Part shown: positions 50,721 through 59,250 of the stretch, piece after piece
Position numbering within the stretch: the stretch's first letter is position 1
Layout: each line of letters opens with the position of its first letter
From: Planctomycetaceae bacterium
Lineage (GTDB): Bacteria > Planctomycetota > Planctomycetia > Planctomycetales > Planctomycetaceae
Assembly: GCA_021732845.1 (NCBI GenBank)
Contig: JAKFUF010000131.1
Coordinates: forward strand, 1-64,000
Reading direction: 5' to 3'
DNA length: 64,000 nucleotides
Made by a program: the position numbers and the translations under genes
Notes under the pieces: model-generated
Databases searched by the model: none
What the model saw: only the letters and a program-made list of their open reading frames with translations
What the model was told of the DNA's origin: nothing

Positions 50721-51468
50721 AATTGACTCCTCAATCTACCATAGCCAACAGCCATTCTCCAAGAAGCTGCGTATGAGGCTCGACCGCAAGTCCAATTTAG
50801 GATCGCGGCAACAATAAATGGTGAAGTTGCTTGGGATGGACGCCGATTGAGGGCAGATTCATCAGCCGGCACGCGTTATTACCCCGGCACGAAAGACTCG
50901 CACGGCGAAATCGACCCGGGAGCCATTGACCTGAACTCGGCGGTTTCTCATTCGTGGAGGATTATGTGACTCGTGGTTCGACCTTTCGTGTTCTTCCTGA
51001 CTTTCGTGGTTCAGTGAACTAGGTGAACGAAATCTCGACCATCATTCCGTGCAGGAATAACCACGAAAGGCATGGCGCGGGCTTGCCCGAAACCCAACAC
51101 CCCGGAGTGTCGCATCGTCAGCCCCAAGGGGGCAGAATTCGATAGCCCGGGGCGAAGTTGGCAACGCCAACGGAGCCCTGGGTGCAAAGACGACGAACGA
51201 CGGAGCCCCAATCGGGGCGCGACCGTGATGTTTGTCGGATGTTCAATGAATCTCACCCCGTTGGGGCTCCCTTTCTCGCACCGACTCCGACCCAGGGCTC
51301 CGCCGACATTCGTCGGCTGCGCCCTGGGCTGTCGAATCCTGCCCCGTTGGGGCGGTTGGCCAGCGGCATTAGCGGCACGGCGCAAGCCGTCCGGTGATGT
51401 TCCATCACCCTCGCCCTGTCACGGATCGCAGAGATGTCAAAACTTTTTTCGAAGTTTCCGCTTTTAGC
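50721..51468. other. 748-base repeat-rich spacer
   Basis: No gene. From left: TTTAGGATCGCGGCAACAATAA (50796 on) and CAGCCGGCACGCGTTA (50862 on), both words of the dispersed family at 61.5 kb; TTTCGTG/CACGAAAG words (about 50950-51068); a large nested inverted repeat (51121-51353); and GCGGCACGGCGCAAGCCGTCCGGTGA at about 51374-51400, matching words in the 28.7 kb spacer. Confidence 0.55.
51121..51353. repeat. 233-bp nested inverted repeat
   Basis: Outer arms 51121-51154 and 51320-51353 are complementary at 30 of 34 positions. Inner arms GGAGCCCTGGGT (51172-51183) and ACCCAGGGCTCC (51290-51301) are perfect, and GGAGCCCC (51202 on) pairs with GGGGCTCC (51262 on). The full element can form a long cruciform or RNA hairpin. 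Confidence 0.7.
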
Positions 51469-51497
51469 TTGACATCCGCACTGGACATTCGTATCGT
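51469..51497 (+). promoter_or_regulatory. Sigma-70-type promoter ahead of the HTH-like gene
   Basis: TTGACA (51469-51474), a 17-base spacer and TATCGT (51492-51497) form a near-consensus pair. The ATG of the next gene is 38 bases downstream. The stretch is unusually AT-rich for this genome. Start-site mapping was not possible from sequence. Confidence 0.6.
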
Positions 51498-51534
51498 ACA
51501 GTGATATGAACTGTGGTATATTATTGCACTGGGG

Positions 51535-52929
51535 ATGAGCATGGGCGTTTCCACATTGGGCGGTGGGGCGGGGGTGGCGCGAGAGGTGACAGCCAGTCGG
51601 CGGGCTGGAGGTCGCGGTTCGGTGACGGAGAACCAGTTGTTTGAGGCATTGTGTCAGAATTTTGGGGTGCTGGCCTGCGCCGCCCTCTCCGTGGGGCTGA
51701 CGCTGGCATCGCTGGTTCAGCGAGTGGCCCTCTCGAAGCGTCTGCGGGCGGGGCGGGATGGCGCGCGGAGCGTGATGATCGGCTATGCCAACGAGCGGCT
51801 GCAATCGGCGGTGGCTGCGGGAGAGGCATGGGCCTTGCAGTTTCAAGCGCGGGCCGGCGTGAAGACCGCTGTTCCGGCAGACACCGGAAAGCCGATGGAG
51901 ATGCTGTCGGTTCCCTCTCATCGCGTGGCTCAACCGGTTGGGCAGGGTGAGCCACGGCCGGATTTGGCGGAGGCGCTGAGCAGGCGGCTGGTCGTCGCGC
52001 TGGACCGCGGCGAGCCGTGGGCGGTGATGTATTGCCTGAGCCACCTGGATCCCGATGGCCCGTTCTTCGCCAAGTGCCGCCGGGGCTGGCAGCACGACTT
52101 GTGGGCAGAGCAGCTCGCAGCCGCTCCGATGGTCACGATGAGCGCCGCGAAACCTGGTGATCGCGAGGTTGTGGACGCAAAGAAGGTGTTGGAGGGGCGC
52201 GGTGATGCTGAGCCACGGTTGACGGTTGACGCTGATGAGGGTGTGGATGGTGTAATGTCAGCGCCGCCTGTCCGCGCCCGTAGTGTGGCCTTCAGTCCAC
52301 AACCAAGTTGCCGGCAGTTGATGAACGTGTCGGCTCAAGCAGACGCTACGGAAGCAGCCTGTCTCGCGCCCCTATCTCTGACTGCCAGTTGCAACGTCGG
52401 CTGCGCCTTCCCGCCGGTGGATCAGGGGTCGGTTCCGGCGAAGCGCCGCCTGTCCGCGCCCGTAGTGTGGACTTCAGTCCACAACCAAGTTGCCGGCTCA
52501 TCATGGCCGTGTCGGCTCAAGCCAACGCTACGAAAACAGCCTGTCTCGCGCCCCCTATCTCTGACTGCCAGTTCCAACGTCGGCTGCGCCTGCCCGCCGG
52601 TGGATCAGGGGTCGGTTCCGGCGAAGCGCCGCCTGTCCGCACCCGTAGTGTGGACTTCAGTCGACTTCAGTCCACAACCAAGTTGCCGACAGCTGGCCGC
52701 GTCGGCTCAAGCCGACGCCACGAGATCAGCCTGTCTCGCGCCCCCTCTCTGTGGTGGCCAGTTCAAACATCGGCTGCGCCTGCCCGCCGGTGGAACAGGG
52801 GTCGGGCGGTTCCAGGGAAGCGCCGCCTGTTTGCGGGCGATGGCGCGAACTTCGATCAGAGGTCGTGCGCCCCCTGTCAGCCCCCGTGGCTTGGACTTGC
52901 GTCCACAACCAGATTTTTTCGGCAGTTGA
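51535..52929 (+). CDS. HTH/terminase-small-subunit-like protein; 3' half runs through a repeat array
   Basis: The open frame encodes 464 residues from ATG 51535. Only the first ~235 look like protein: an HTH-like helix set (NQLFEALCQNFGVLACAALS ... LVQRVALSKRLRAGRDGARS) then AAGEAWALQFQARAG and a second RGEPWAVMYCLSHLDPDGPF. The GE-x-W-A-x-x-F/Y-x-L pattern after an HTH is that of planctomycete and phage terminase-small-subunit-like regulators. From 52261 the frame reads a 183-bp DNA tandem repeat in changing phases, so the C-terminal ~220 residues are probably not conserved protein. The true stop may have been lost when the repeats arrived. A good promoter lies upstream. Confidence 0.5.
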   Translation: MSMGVSTLGGGAGVAREVTASRRAGGRGSVTENQLFEALCQNFGVLACAALSVGLTLASLVQRVALSKRLRAGRDGARSVMIGYANERLQSAVAAGEAWALQFQARAGVKTAVPADTGKPMEMLSVPSHRVAQPVGQGEPRPDLAEALSRRLVVALDRGEPWAVMYCLSHLDPDGPFFAKCRRGWQHDLWAEQLAAAPMVTMSAAKPGDREVVDAKKVLEGRGDAEPRLTVDADEGVDGVMSAPPVRARSVAFSPQPSCRQLMNVSAQADATEAACLAPLSLTASCNVGCAFPPVDQGSVPAKRRLSAPVVWTSVHNQVAGSSWPCRLKPTLRKQPVSRPLSLTASSNVGCACPPVDQGSVPAKRRLSAPVVWTSVDFSPQPSCRQLAASAQADATRSACLAPPLCGGQFKHRLRLPAGGTGVGRFQGSAACLRAMARTSIRGRAPPVSPRGLDLRPQPDFFGS

Positions 52930-52998
52930 TGGCCGCGTCGGCTCAAGGCGGGTCAAACCGATGCCACGAAAGCAGCCTGTCGTCGGAGTCGTCCTCAC
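52261..52998. repeat. Tandem array of four ~183-bp units
   Basis: Units start with GCGCCGCCTGT at 52261, 52443, 52626 and 52820, giving spacings of 182, 183 and 194 bases; the fourth is degenerate. Each unit contains a palindrome around GTGGACTTCAGTCCAC (the first copy reads GTGGCCTTCAGTCCAC), then a GTCGGCTCAAGCCGAC-like palindrome and CAGCCTGTCTCGCGCC. The palindromes match the dispersed palindrome at 2430-2445. Unit length is not a multiple of three in two of three steps. Confidence 0.85.
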
Positions 52999-53148
52999 AC
53001 GAAAGGTCGCACCACGAGCCACACGCTCCTCGACGAAGCAGGATGGTTCCCAAGTTGATTCCGTCGTGCGTTTCTTTCGTGCCGGGGTAATAGCGTCCGG
53101 TTCGTGGCGTTGGCGTCTTCCGATCATCCTCCAACCGGGGGCTAAGGC

Positions 53149-53220
53149 CGGCTAAGGCCCTCCGGCTCATTGGCTGTGCGGCTCGTCAAAAATCGACAGT
53201 TATTCTTGCCGCCGTCCTTA
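53149..53220 (-). repeat. Dispersed repeat abutting the sulfatase stop
   Basis: On the minus strand this reads TAAGGACGGCGGCAAGAATAAC, then TGTCGATTTTTGACG and CAATGAGCCGGAGGGCCTTAG. It matches 33673-33743 and 61514-61580. Its first three bases are the stop codon of the sulfatase-like gene. Confidence 0.65.
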
Positions 53221-54927
53221 CTGCGGCCGCACAGCCGCTTTCCTCACCACTGGCTTCGCAGCTGCGTCCATCGCACCCGCCAGCTTTTTCGCCAACTCCG
53301 GGTGGTCGTTGGCGATGTTCGTGGCTTCCTGCGGATCCGCCTCCGTGTTGTAAAGTTGGACAGGTTGATCGGGGTTGGTGCGGACGGCCTTCCACTTGCC
53401 GGCGCGGGCGGCTTCGAGGCCGGACTTGGGGTCGGACCAGTAGAAGACGCGGGCGGTTCCCGGAGTTAGCGGGGAACCGAGCAGGGAACCGCCATCGACG
53501 TCTTGGGGCATGCGGACCGAACTGGCGGCGGCAGAGATGGAGCGAATCAGGTCGAGCTGCGAGCGGGCGGCCGGGTGGACACGGTCAGCGAGGGCGGGAG
53601 TCAAAGGGACCGGCGCGGGCGTGGGGACATCGGCCGCGGCCGGTGCCGGGTCGATGCCCGTCGGGGCCAAGACCACTTGGTCGGAAAAGATCGCGGAGTT
53701 CGGCCAGTTGGTGACGAACGGCACCCGCAGACCGCCCTCTTTCAATTCTCCCCCCTGCCCCGGCAAGCCACCGGTGCGTTTGAAGAAATCGACCTCGCCA
53801 ATAGGGCCGCCGTCGCTGGTAACGACGACGATCGTATTGGAGAGCAGGCGGCGAAGCCGCAACCGCTCGATGATCCGGCCAACCGCTGCGTCAGCGCGGG
53901 TGATGCTGCCAGCGATGTTCTTCTGACCCTCAGACCATGCCTCATCCAGTTTGACCGGTTCGTCTCCGAGGTTCGGGATCGGGAGTTGAACGTGGAGAAA
54001 GAAGGGGCGTCCGCGGTTCCTTAGGTGCTGCTTGTACTCCCATTGTGCAAGGGCATCGCGTGGCATGGCGGACCGGTCGGCGGCGGTGACCGGTGCTCGC
54101 CGCGTATCCAGGTAATTCAGCGTCTCGAGCGTCAGGAAATCGATGGCCGACAGTTCCTTCTCGCCAGCCGCATTCTTGGGAACGGTGACTTCGACTCCGT
54201 TTCGCCAAGCCATCTTGGGGAATGCAGCCACGGGGGCGTTGAGAAAGGTGATGGAGTGATCGACACGCCGCCGCAACAACGCTTCACGGGAACGCAGCGC
54301 GTAGGGATCGGCCGGGCCGATGGAGGCTGTCGTGTAGCCAGCCTTCCAGACCACTGTGTGCAGGGTTTGTGTCTCGTTTGGCAGCAGGTCGCGCTCGTTA
54401 TAGAGGCCAGAATGCCGGACATTCCGGCCGGTCAACAAGCCTCCCAGTGATGGCAAACCGCCTGGAGCGCTGGCGTAAACTTGGGTAAAGCGCGTTCCCG
54501 TTCGAGCAAATTCGTCGATGTGCGGCGTCTGAATTTTGGTCTGGCCATAACAGCCGAGGTCGCCGTAACCGAGCCCTGTCAACACGATCAGAACGATATT
54601 CGGGCTCTTGGCTCCGCCAATCGGCACCTGCCGATTCGTCTCCTCAATCGCCTGCCGGTTGAGTTCCTTGGCCTTCGTCAACTCGTCGTCGGCATCGTAA
54701 AGCGACTTCTCCAGGTTGTCACGATCGGCCTGCTCAATGTCGCCCGCTCCGGTCAGCATCTCCAAAAGCGACCGGATCAGTGGCTGCTTCGCTTCTCGTT
54801 TTGGAGGAGGAGGCGATGCGGCTGGGGCAGTCGGCTGAGCGGGGACCGGTGGCTGCGCCGCACTGGCCAACCAACTCAATTGCGTCAGGACGACACAAGC
54901 CACAGCCAGCAGGATCCAGCGACGCAT
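53218..54927 (-). CDS. Sulfatase-fold protein lacking catalytic residues
   Basis: This encodes 569 residues with a signal peptide (WILLAVACVVLTQLSWLASA). Sulfatase framework is clear: PNIVLIVLTGLGYGDLGCYG, IQTPHIDEFARTGTRFTQVY, LLTGRNVRHSG, PFFLHVQLPIP and IVVVTSDGGPIGE. Key residues are changed. The formylglycine site C-x-P-x-R reads GGLPSL at 156-161 (Cys to Gly157, Arg to Leu161), and the first metal Asp pair DD is TG at 117-118. A true sulfatase needs these, so this copy should not hydrolyse sulfate esters. It may bind sulfated glycans or be decaying; the frame is intact over 569 codons. An additional ~80-residue Pro/coiled region precedes the fold. Confidence 0.8.
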   Translation of the reverse strand: MRRWILLAVACVVLTQLSWLASAAQPPVPAQPTAPAASPPPPKREAKQPLIRSLLEMLTGAGDIEQADRDNLEKSLYDADDELTKAKELNRQAIEETNRQVPIGGAKSPNIVLIVLTGLGYGDLGCYGQTKIQTPHIDEFARTGTRFTQVYASAPGGLPSLGGLLTGRNVRHSGLYNERDLLPNETQTLHTVVWKAGYTTASIGPADPYALRSREALLRRRVDHSITFLNAPVAAFPKMAWRNGVEVTVPKNAAGEKELSAIDFLTLETLNYLDTRRAPVTAADRSAMPRDALAQWEYKQHLRNRGRPFFLHVQLPIPNLGDEPVKLDEAWSEGQKNIAGSITRADAAVGRIIERLRLRRLLSNTIVVVTSDGGPIGEVDFFKRTGGLPGQGGELKEGGLRVPFVTNWPNSAIFSDQVVLAPTGIDPAPAAADVPTPAPVPLTPALADRVHPAARSQLDLIRSISAAASSVRMPQDVDGGSLLGSPLTPGTARVFYWSDPKSGLEAARAGKWKAVRTNPDQPVQLYNTEADPQEATNIANDHPELAKKLAGAMDAAAKPVVRKAAVRPQ

Positions 54928-55216
54928 GACAGCCCCCTCATCAGGTTCTCAACCAAAACAATCTTCTGCCACATTCTATCCTCGACCCCCAAGGGTCTCA
55001 AGCGTTTTATTCGTCACATTTACCCCATTTTCGCTATGTGGTAATTTCTGCGGCATCGTTGGAACGCGTGTCGGCACAAGAACTGCTGTAGCGTCGGTCG
55101 CGAATCCCGGATAAAACTCCCCGATTGTGGCGAGTGACGCCGATTGTTTTTACATCAGGGCAGGCGCGGCGCAGGAAATCGCCGGTCATGGCCTGACGTC
55201 GAGAGAGGTCGACCCC
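54928..55216. other. Divergent spacer between sulfatase-like and DUF1571 genes
   Basis: 289 bases with no gene. It must carry the two outward promoters. The middle (about 54980-55040) is AT-rich, with TTTTATTCGTCACATTTACC, but no strong -35/-10 pair was chosen. GAGAGAGG at 55201-55208 is the likely ribosome site of the DUF1571 gene. Confidence 0.5.
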
Positions 55217-56095
55217 ATGCTTCTGTTCTGTTCACAATCCAGTTGGCTCGGACGCCGCCTGTCCAACTGGCTGCCGGTCGCACTCGCCGTCGCCTTGGTG
55301 ACGGGAGTGACTCAGGACGCGTCTGCCCAGCGCAACAAGAAGAAAAGCCGAGAAGCGCAGGCCACACAAGAAGTTGCGCCGCGAATTGTGGCCGATGTGG
55401 CAGTCGATCCCTCGCACCCGCTGGCCCCCGCCATCAAGCTGGCGGAGCAAAGCCATGCGGCCATCAAGGAAGTGCAAGACTACACCTGCGTGTTCAGCAA
55501 GCGCGAGGTGCTGGGCAAGAAGATGAAGTCCCAAGTGATGTTGATGAAGTTTAAGCAGGAGCCGTTCAGCGTCTACATGCTGTACGACGGCCAGGAGAAA
55601 GGCCGCGAGATCCTGTTTGTCGAAGGTCAAAACGAGAACAAGCTGCTTGTTCATGAATCAGGCGTGGCGGCACTGGTGGGAACGCTCTCACTGCCGCTCA
55701 ACTCGCCCCAGGTCACCGCCGAGAACAAGTATCCTGTCACCCAGATCGGCATGCTGAACCTGGTGGACACGATCCTGCACCAATGGCGGGCGGAAGCTCA
55801 GTTCGGCGAAGTCGAGGTGAAGCCGTTCCCGGCCGCCAAAGTCGACAACCGCGAGTGTGAAGCGATGGTGTCGACGCACCCGACTCCGCGGAAAGACTTT
55901 AAATTCCACCGCACGGTGTTGTATGTTGACAAGGAAACCAAGTTTCCAGTTCGCGTTGAACAATACGGCTTTCCCCGTCAGCCAGGCGAACAGCCAACAC
56001 TGGTGGAGCAGTACACCTACTCGCAGATCCGCATCAACACCGGCCTGACCGCCGCTGATTTCGATGCCCGCAACCGCAGCTACAACTTCAAATAA
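55217..56095 (+). CDS. Exported DUF1571 domain protein
   Basis: This encodes 292 residues from ATG 55217, which has GAGAGAGG eight bases upstream. A signal peptide (WLPVALAVALVTGVTQDASA) is followed by a Lys/Arg-rich stretch and the DUF1571 body: LAEQSHAAIKEVQDYTCVFSKREVLG, LMKFKQEPFSVYMLYDG, GREILFVEGQNENKLLVHESG and a C-terminal HRTVLYVDKETKFPVRVEQYGFP. DUF1571 has a LolA/LolB-like beta sheet fold, suggesting transport or binding of lipid or lipoprotein at the outer membrane. A hairpin terminator follows its stop. Confidence 0.88.
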   Translation: MLLFCSQSSWLGRRLSNWLPVALAVALVTGVTQDASAQRNKKKSREAQATQEVAPRIVADVAVDPSHPLAPAIKLAEQSHAAIKEVQDYTCVFSKREVLGKKMKSQVMLMKFKQEPFSVYMLYDGQEKGREILFVEGQNENKLLVHESGVAALVGTLSLPLNSPQVTAENKYPVTQIGMLNLVDTILHQWRAEAQFGEVEVKPFPAAKVDNRECEAMVSTHPTPRKDFKFHRTVLYVDKETKFPVRVEQYGFPRQPGEQPTLVEQYTYSQIRINTGLTAADFDARNRSYNFK

Positions 56096-56112
56096 CGCGA
56101 CGCAGTCCGCTC

Positions 56113-56136
56113 CCCGGGCTGCGCTCGCAGCCCGGG
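56113..56136 (+). terminator. Strong hairpin after the DUF1571 gene
   Basis: CCCGGGCTGC (56113-56122), a 4-base loop and GCAGCCCGGG (56127-56136) form a perfect 10-bp stem 17 bases past the stop, followed by TGATTCTATTTCT. The tail has only a weak T-run, so termination may be partial; the next gene starts 24 bases later on the same strand. Confidence 0.6.
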
Positions 56137-56159
56137 TGATTCTATTTCTGGACTGCCAC

Positions 56160-57218
56160 ATGCGTCGCCTGTTCTCCTGCGTGTCCCTGCTCTGCCTGTC
56201 AGGCGCGTTTCTTCTCACCCCTGTTGAATGCCAGACACTTTCCGCCGCAGAGAAGCCCAAGCCCGAGTTCCTGTCTTTGGCCGAAAAGGGGACCGTACGC
56301 TTCGACCCCGCTGAAGCCGAAGGCGACATCCCAGAACCGTTCCGGCAGGCTGCCCACGACTTCGAATATGTTGCCCAGCCGATGGAGGGCTTTACCTCAA
56401 GCAAAGCCTCCAAGATTGTGCGGATGTCCAAGGTCACATTCCCGTCGCCCGTCGAAACGGAAGAAATCCCGAATCGGACGGTTCACGCCGAATACTTCCA
56501 GCCGGCTGGCAAGGGACCGTTTCCCGCGGTAGTCGTGCTGCACATCCTCGGCGGCGACTTCGTTCTATCCGAGACCATCGCCAACCACCTCGCCCGCAAC
56601 GGGATCGCGGCGATGTTCGTCAAGATGCCCTATTACGGCGAGCGCCGCAGTTCTGGCCGCCGCATGATTTCCAAGGACCCACACGAAACCGTCTTGGGGA
56701 TGACCCAAGGGGTGCTCGACATCCGCCGCGCGGCCGCGTGGCTCAGTGCCCGCCCCGAAGTCGACAAGACCCGCCTGGGGATCACTGGCATCAGCCTGGG
56801 TGGCATCATGAGCGCCCTGGCGGGGGGAATTGAGCCACGCTTTACGAGTGTGGCGATCTACCTCGGCGGCGGAAATTTTGCCGAAATTGTGTGGAACCGT
56901 CCCGAAGCCGAGGCGGTGGAGTTCCGCGAAAAATGGCTCGCCGCTGGTGGCACCCGCGAATCCTTCGCCGCCGTGCTGAACCAAGTCGACCCCCTCACCT
57001 ACGGCCCCCGGCTGAAGGGCCGCCGGGTCTTGTTTGTCGCTGCCAAGAACGACGAAGTCATCCCCCCTGCCTGCTCGGTGGCGCTCTATGAATCGATTGG
57101 CAAAGAGCCACAGATGGTGTGGCTAGACGCCGGCCACTACACCGCCGCCCGTTTCCTGCCCCTGGAATTGATGCGCCTGCATGTGTTCTTCCAAGGGAAG
57201 ACGGCTATCGCCAAGTAG
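56160..57218 (+). CDS. Exported alpha/beta (dienelactone-type) hydrolase
   Basis: This encodes 352 residues from ATG 56160. Signal peptide: LFSCVSLLCLSGAFLLTPVEC. The hydrolase core has GPFPAVVVLHILGGDFVLSE, FVKMPYYGERRSSGRR, nucleophile elbow GISLGG in RLGITGISLGGIMSA, Asp in VLFVAAKNDEVIPPA and His in WLDAGHYTA. This is the secreted planctomycete branch of alpha/beta hydrolases related to dienelactone hydrolase/acetyl xylan esterase. Probably an esterase on cell-wall or carbohydrate esters. It follows DUF1571 with a hairpin between. A MITE-like repeat begins five bases after its stop. Confidence 0.85.
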   Translation: MRRLFSCVSLLCLSGAFLLTPVECQTLSAAEKPKPEFLSLAEKGTVRFDPAEAEGDIPEPFRQAAHDFEYVAQPMEGFTSSKASKIVRMSKVTFPSPVETEEIPNRTVHAEYFQPAGKGPFPAVVVLHILGGDFVLSETIANHLARNGIAAMFVKMPYYGERRSSGRRMISKDPHETVLGMTQGVLDIRRAAAWLSARPEVDKTRLGITGISLGGIMSALAGGIEPRFTSVAIYLGGGNFAEIVWNRPEAEAVEFREKWLAAGGTRESFAAVLNQVDPLTYGPRLKGRRVLFVAAKNDEVIPPACSVALYESIGKEPQMVWLDAGHYTAARFLPLELMRLHVFFQGKTAIAK

Positions 57219-57222
57219 GGAA

Positions 57223-57375
57223 GTAGGGTGTGTGCAGCGAAGCGGAACACACCAGGGGCGTCTGACAGCGTGGCGACTCTTCCGCATTCGGTCAGCACTG
57301 CCGTCCGTGGCCCGCGGTGTGTTTCGCGGCGACTCGTTCAAGGAACCGTACGGCTTGTGGCTCCACACACCCTAC
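57223..57375. repeat. 153-bp MITE-like element, copy 1
   Basis: Starts GTAGGGTGTGTGCAGCGAAG and ends CACACACCCTAC, so the first and last 12 bases are near-perfect inverted repeats. Inside are GTGTTTCGCGGCGACTCG and complementary CGAAGCGGAACACACC words, which pair as a second stem. A second copy of identical length lies at 59014-59166. No transposase is encoded. Confidence 0.8.
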
Positions 57376-57476
57376 GCTTTTCTGTGAACCGTCGGGTCTC
57401 GTGAAGCGTTCCTGCTCTGATGCGGTTCCATTCCGCCAGCGCGGACGCATCACTTCCATAGCAGGAGCTTTCACAG

Positions 57477-59000
57477 ATGCGACGCCTGAAAGCCTGGTTT
57501 CAGCGTCCCAAACGGGTGCTGTGGTCGTTGTTGGCCTTGAACATCGCCCTGCTTCTACTCGTTGTTTTCTGTGGCGGGTCAGGCATCACCGTCAGCCCGG
57601 AAACCACGGCGATCACTGAACCCCTCGATGACGCAGGGTTCGTGGACTATCTGCAGCACCACAACCGGGTCTGCGGTGCGGGGGTGACGGCGGAGAACAA
57701 TGCGGCGGTGCTGTTCGCCCGCTTGGATCCGGCAAAGCATGGAGGAGCACCCATAATTGCGGAATTCTACAGGCAAATGAATCTGGCACCTCCACACGGA
57801 GTGCGGCCTCTGCTGGACTACGATCAATTCCTGCAAACCCTTCCGGCCAGACCGCCGGATCTCGAAAAGCAGATTGATTACTTGGAAACTGCGAAGACCC
57901 GGCCGTGGACTGCGGCTGAATTTCCGGAGTTGGCCCGCTACATCCAGGAGTATACACCGGAGATCAATCTGGCCGTCGAAGCCTCTCGGCTGCCAAGAGT
58001 CTATTGGCCCGGGAGCACCGTGTTTGACTGGAAGTTCATCGCTTTCATGCCACCGTGGTTCGGCCTTATTCACTCATCCATTGGCCCGGCCCTCGCAAGC
58101 CGCGCCATGCTGCGGCTGGGTGAGGGAAACTTGAATGCCGCCTGGTCGGACCTGCTCGCACTTCACCGCTTGTCACGCCTGACTTCCGCCTGCCCCACCA
58201 GCAATGAACTTCTCGTGGCGCGTGGAACCTCTTGGAAGGCATGGCAGCCGAGCTGTCAACTCGCCCAGTCACCCCTGATGACTGCCAACTTGGCTGTTCA
58301 GATGCTGCAGGATTTGCGGGAGCTTCGTCCCCATCCCAAAGGCATCAACGCACAGGAAGCCGAGCGGTGGATGTGCCTCTCTTTGGTTCAGGCGGCTTTT
58401 CGTGAGGGATACGAACCACGACACGAACCGCGCATCGGTCTGGCGGTGCCTGGGCTTCCCCACCAGTTGAGCCGGCGGGCCTACGACTGGAACGCCGTCA
58501 TGCGGAGAATCAATTTCTGGTTTGACCGCTGGGAGGCGGCTGCGGCACTCAAGCCACGGGCAGCCCGCCGCACGGCGATCCACGCGCTGGCTCGTGATTT
58601 TCAACACGTTCGCGACACGGTCAAGGACAAATCGGCCACGGAATGGTTTAGTGCGGGCAGCCAGAATCTGGCAGACTCGGTGATGCCTTATGGGTTTCCC
58701 TGGAGTTCGTGGGATTCGGATGACCGTTCCGACGCGCAGACGGTCGTGCTGCAAACGCAACTCGCGGCAAGGCTGTGGCAACTTCGGCGCGGGGTGAACC
58801 CCAAAACTCCAGGCGACCTTGTGCCAGAATTTCTGCCCGATCTGCCCGTCGACCCGTTCGACGAAAAGCCCCTCAAGTTTGCTGTCGTCAAAGGTGAATT
58901 GCAAATTTACAGCATTAGTTTTAACCGGATCGACGACGGGGGCAGACCCGCCCCCTGGCACAATTCTGACATTGTCGCCACGCTCCCTGCGATTCCATAA
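57477..59000 (+). CDS. Membrane-anchored hypothetical protein
   Basis: This encodes 507 residues. A basic start and one helix (RVLWSLLALNIALLLLVVFCGG) anchor a large helical domain on the outer side. Recognisable conserved-looking parts are DAGFVDYLQHHNRVCGAGVTAENNA, WSDLLALHRLSRL, LVARGTSW and a C-terminal LPDLPVDPFDEKPLKF followed by YSISFNRIDDGG. The closing D-P-F-x-x-x-P-L-x-(Y/F) pattern, followed by a y-S-x-G-x-N/x-D-D-G-like stretch, is shared by planctomycete proteins of unknown function. No enzyme motif is evident. It is flanked on both sides by the 153-bp MITE-like copies. Ribosome site AGGAG lies about 10 bases before ATG. Confidence 0.75.
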   Translation: MRRLKAWFQRPKRVLWSLLALNIALLLLVVFCGGSGITVSPETTAITEPLDDAGFVDYLQHHNRVCGAGVTAENNAAVLFARLDPAKHGGAPIIAEFYRQMNLAPPHGVRPLLDYDQFLQTLPARPPDLEKQIDYLETAKTRPWTAAEFPELARYIQEYTPEINLAVEASRLPRVYWPGSTVFDWKFIAFMPPWFGLIHSSIGPALASRAMLRLGEGNLNAAWSDLLALHRLSRLTSACPTSNELLVARGTSWKAWQPSCQLAQSPLMTANLAVQMLQDLRELRPHPKGINAQEAERWMCLSLVQAAFREGYEPRHEPRIGLAVPGLPHQLSRRAYDWNAVMRRINFWFDRWEAAAALKPRAARRTAIHALARDFQHVRDTVKDKSATEWFSAGSQNLADSVMPYGFPWSSWDSDDRSDAQTVVLQTQLAARLWQLRRGVNPKTPGDLVPEFLPDLPVDPFDEKPLKFAVVKGELQIYSISFNRIDDGGRPAPWHNSDIVATLPAIP

Positions 59001-59013
59001 TTTGAAAGCCCGC

Positions 59014-59166
59014 GTAGGGTGTGTGCAGCGAAGCGCAACACACCACGAGCGTGTTGCGGCGCAGCCTCTGAAAGCGCTTCAAACAACTTCGCGGTCTCTG
59101 GCCCGTGGTGTGTTCCGCGGCGACTCGATTAGCAAGCAGCACGGTTCGTGGCTTCACCCACCCTAC
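59014..59166. repeat. 153-bp MITE-like element, copy 2
   Basis: Same ends and same length as 57223-57375: GTAGGGTGTGTGCAGCGAAG at the left and CACCCACCCTAC at the right, in direct orientation. The first 22 bases are identical to copy 1 and the middle has diverged. It starts 14 bases after the stop of the gene it shares with copy 1. Confidence 0.8.
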
Positions 59167-59250
59167 GTCACTGCAATTGCCAAGTAAGGTGTGTTCGCCG
59201 CATCAACAAGTGTTATCCAGTCATTAAACAGACCCGACCCCATTTTGAAT

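Noticed and set aside
52261-52929. C-terminal half of the HTH-like frame as a repeat protein
   Set aside because: Unit lengths of 182 and 194 bases change the reading phase, so the peptide does not repeat. The repeat is at DNA level.
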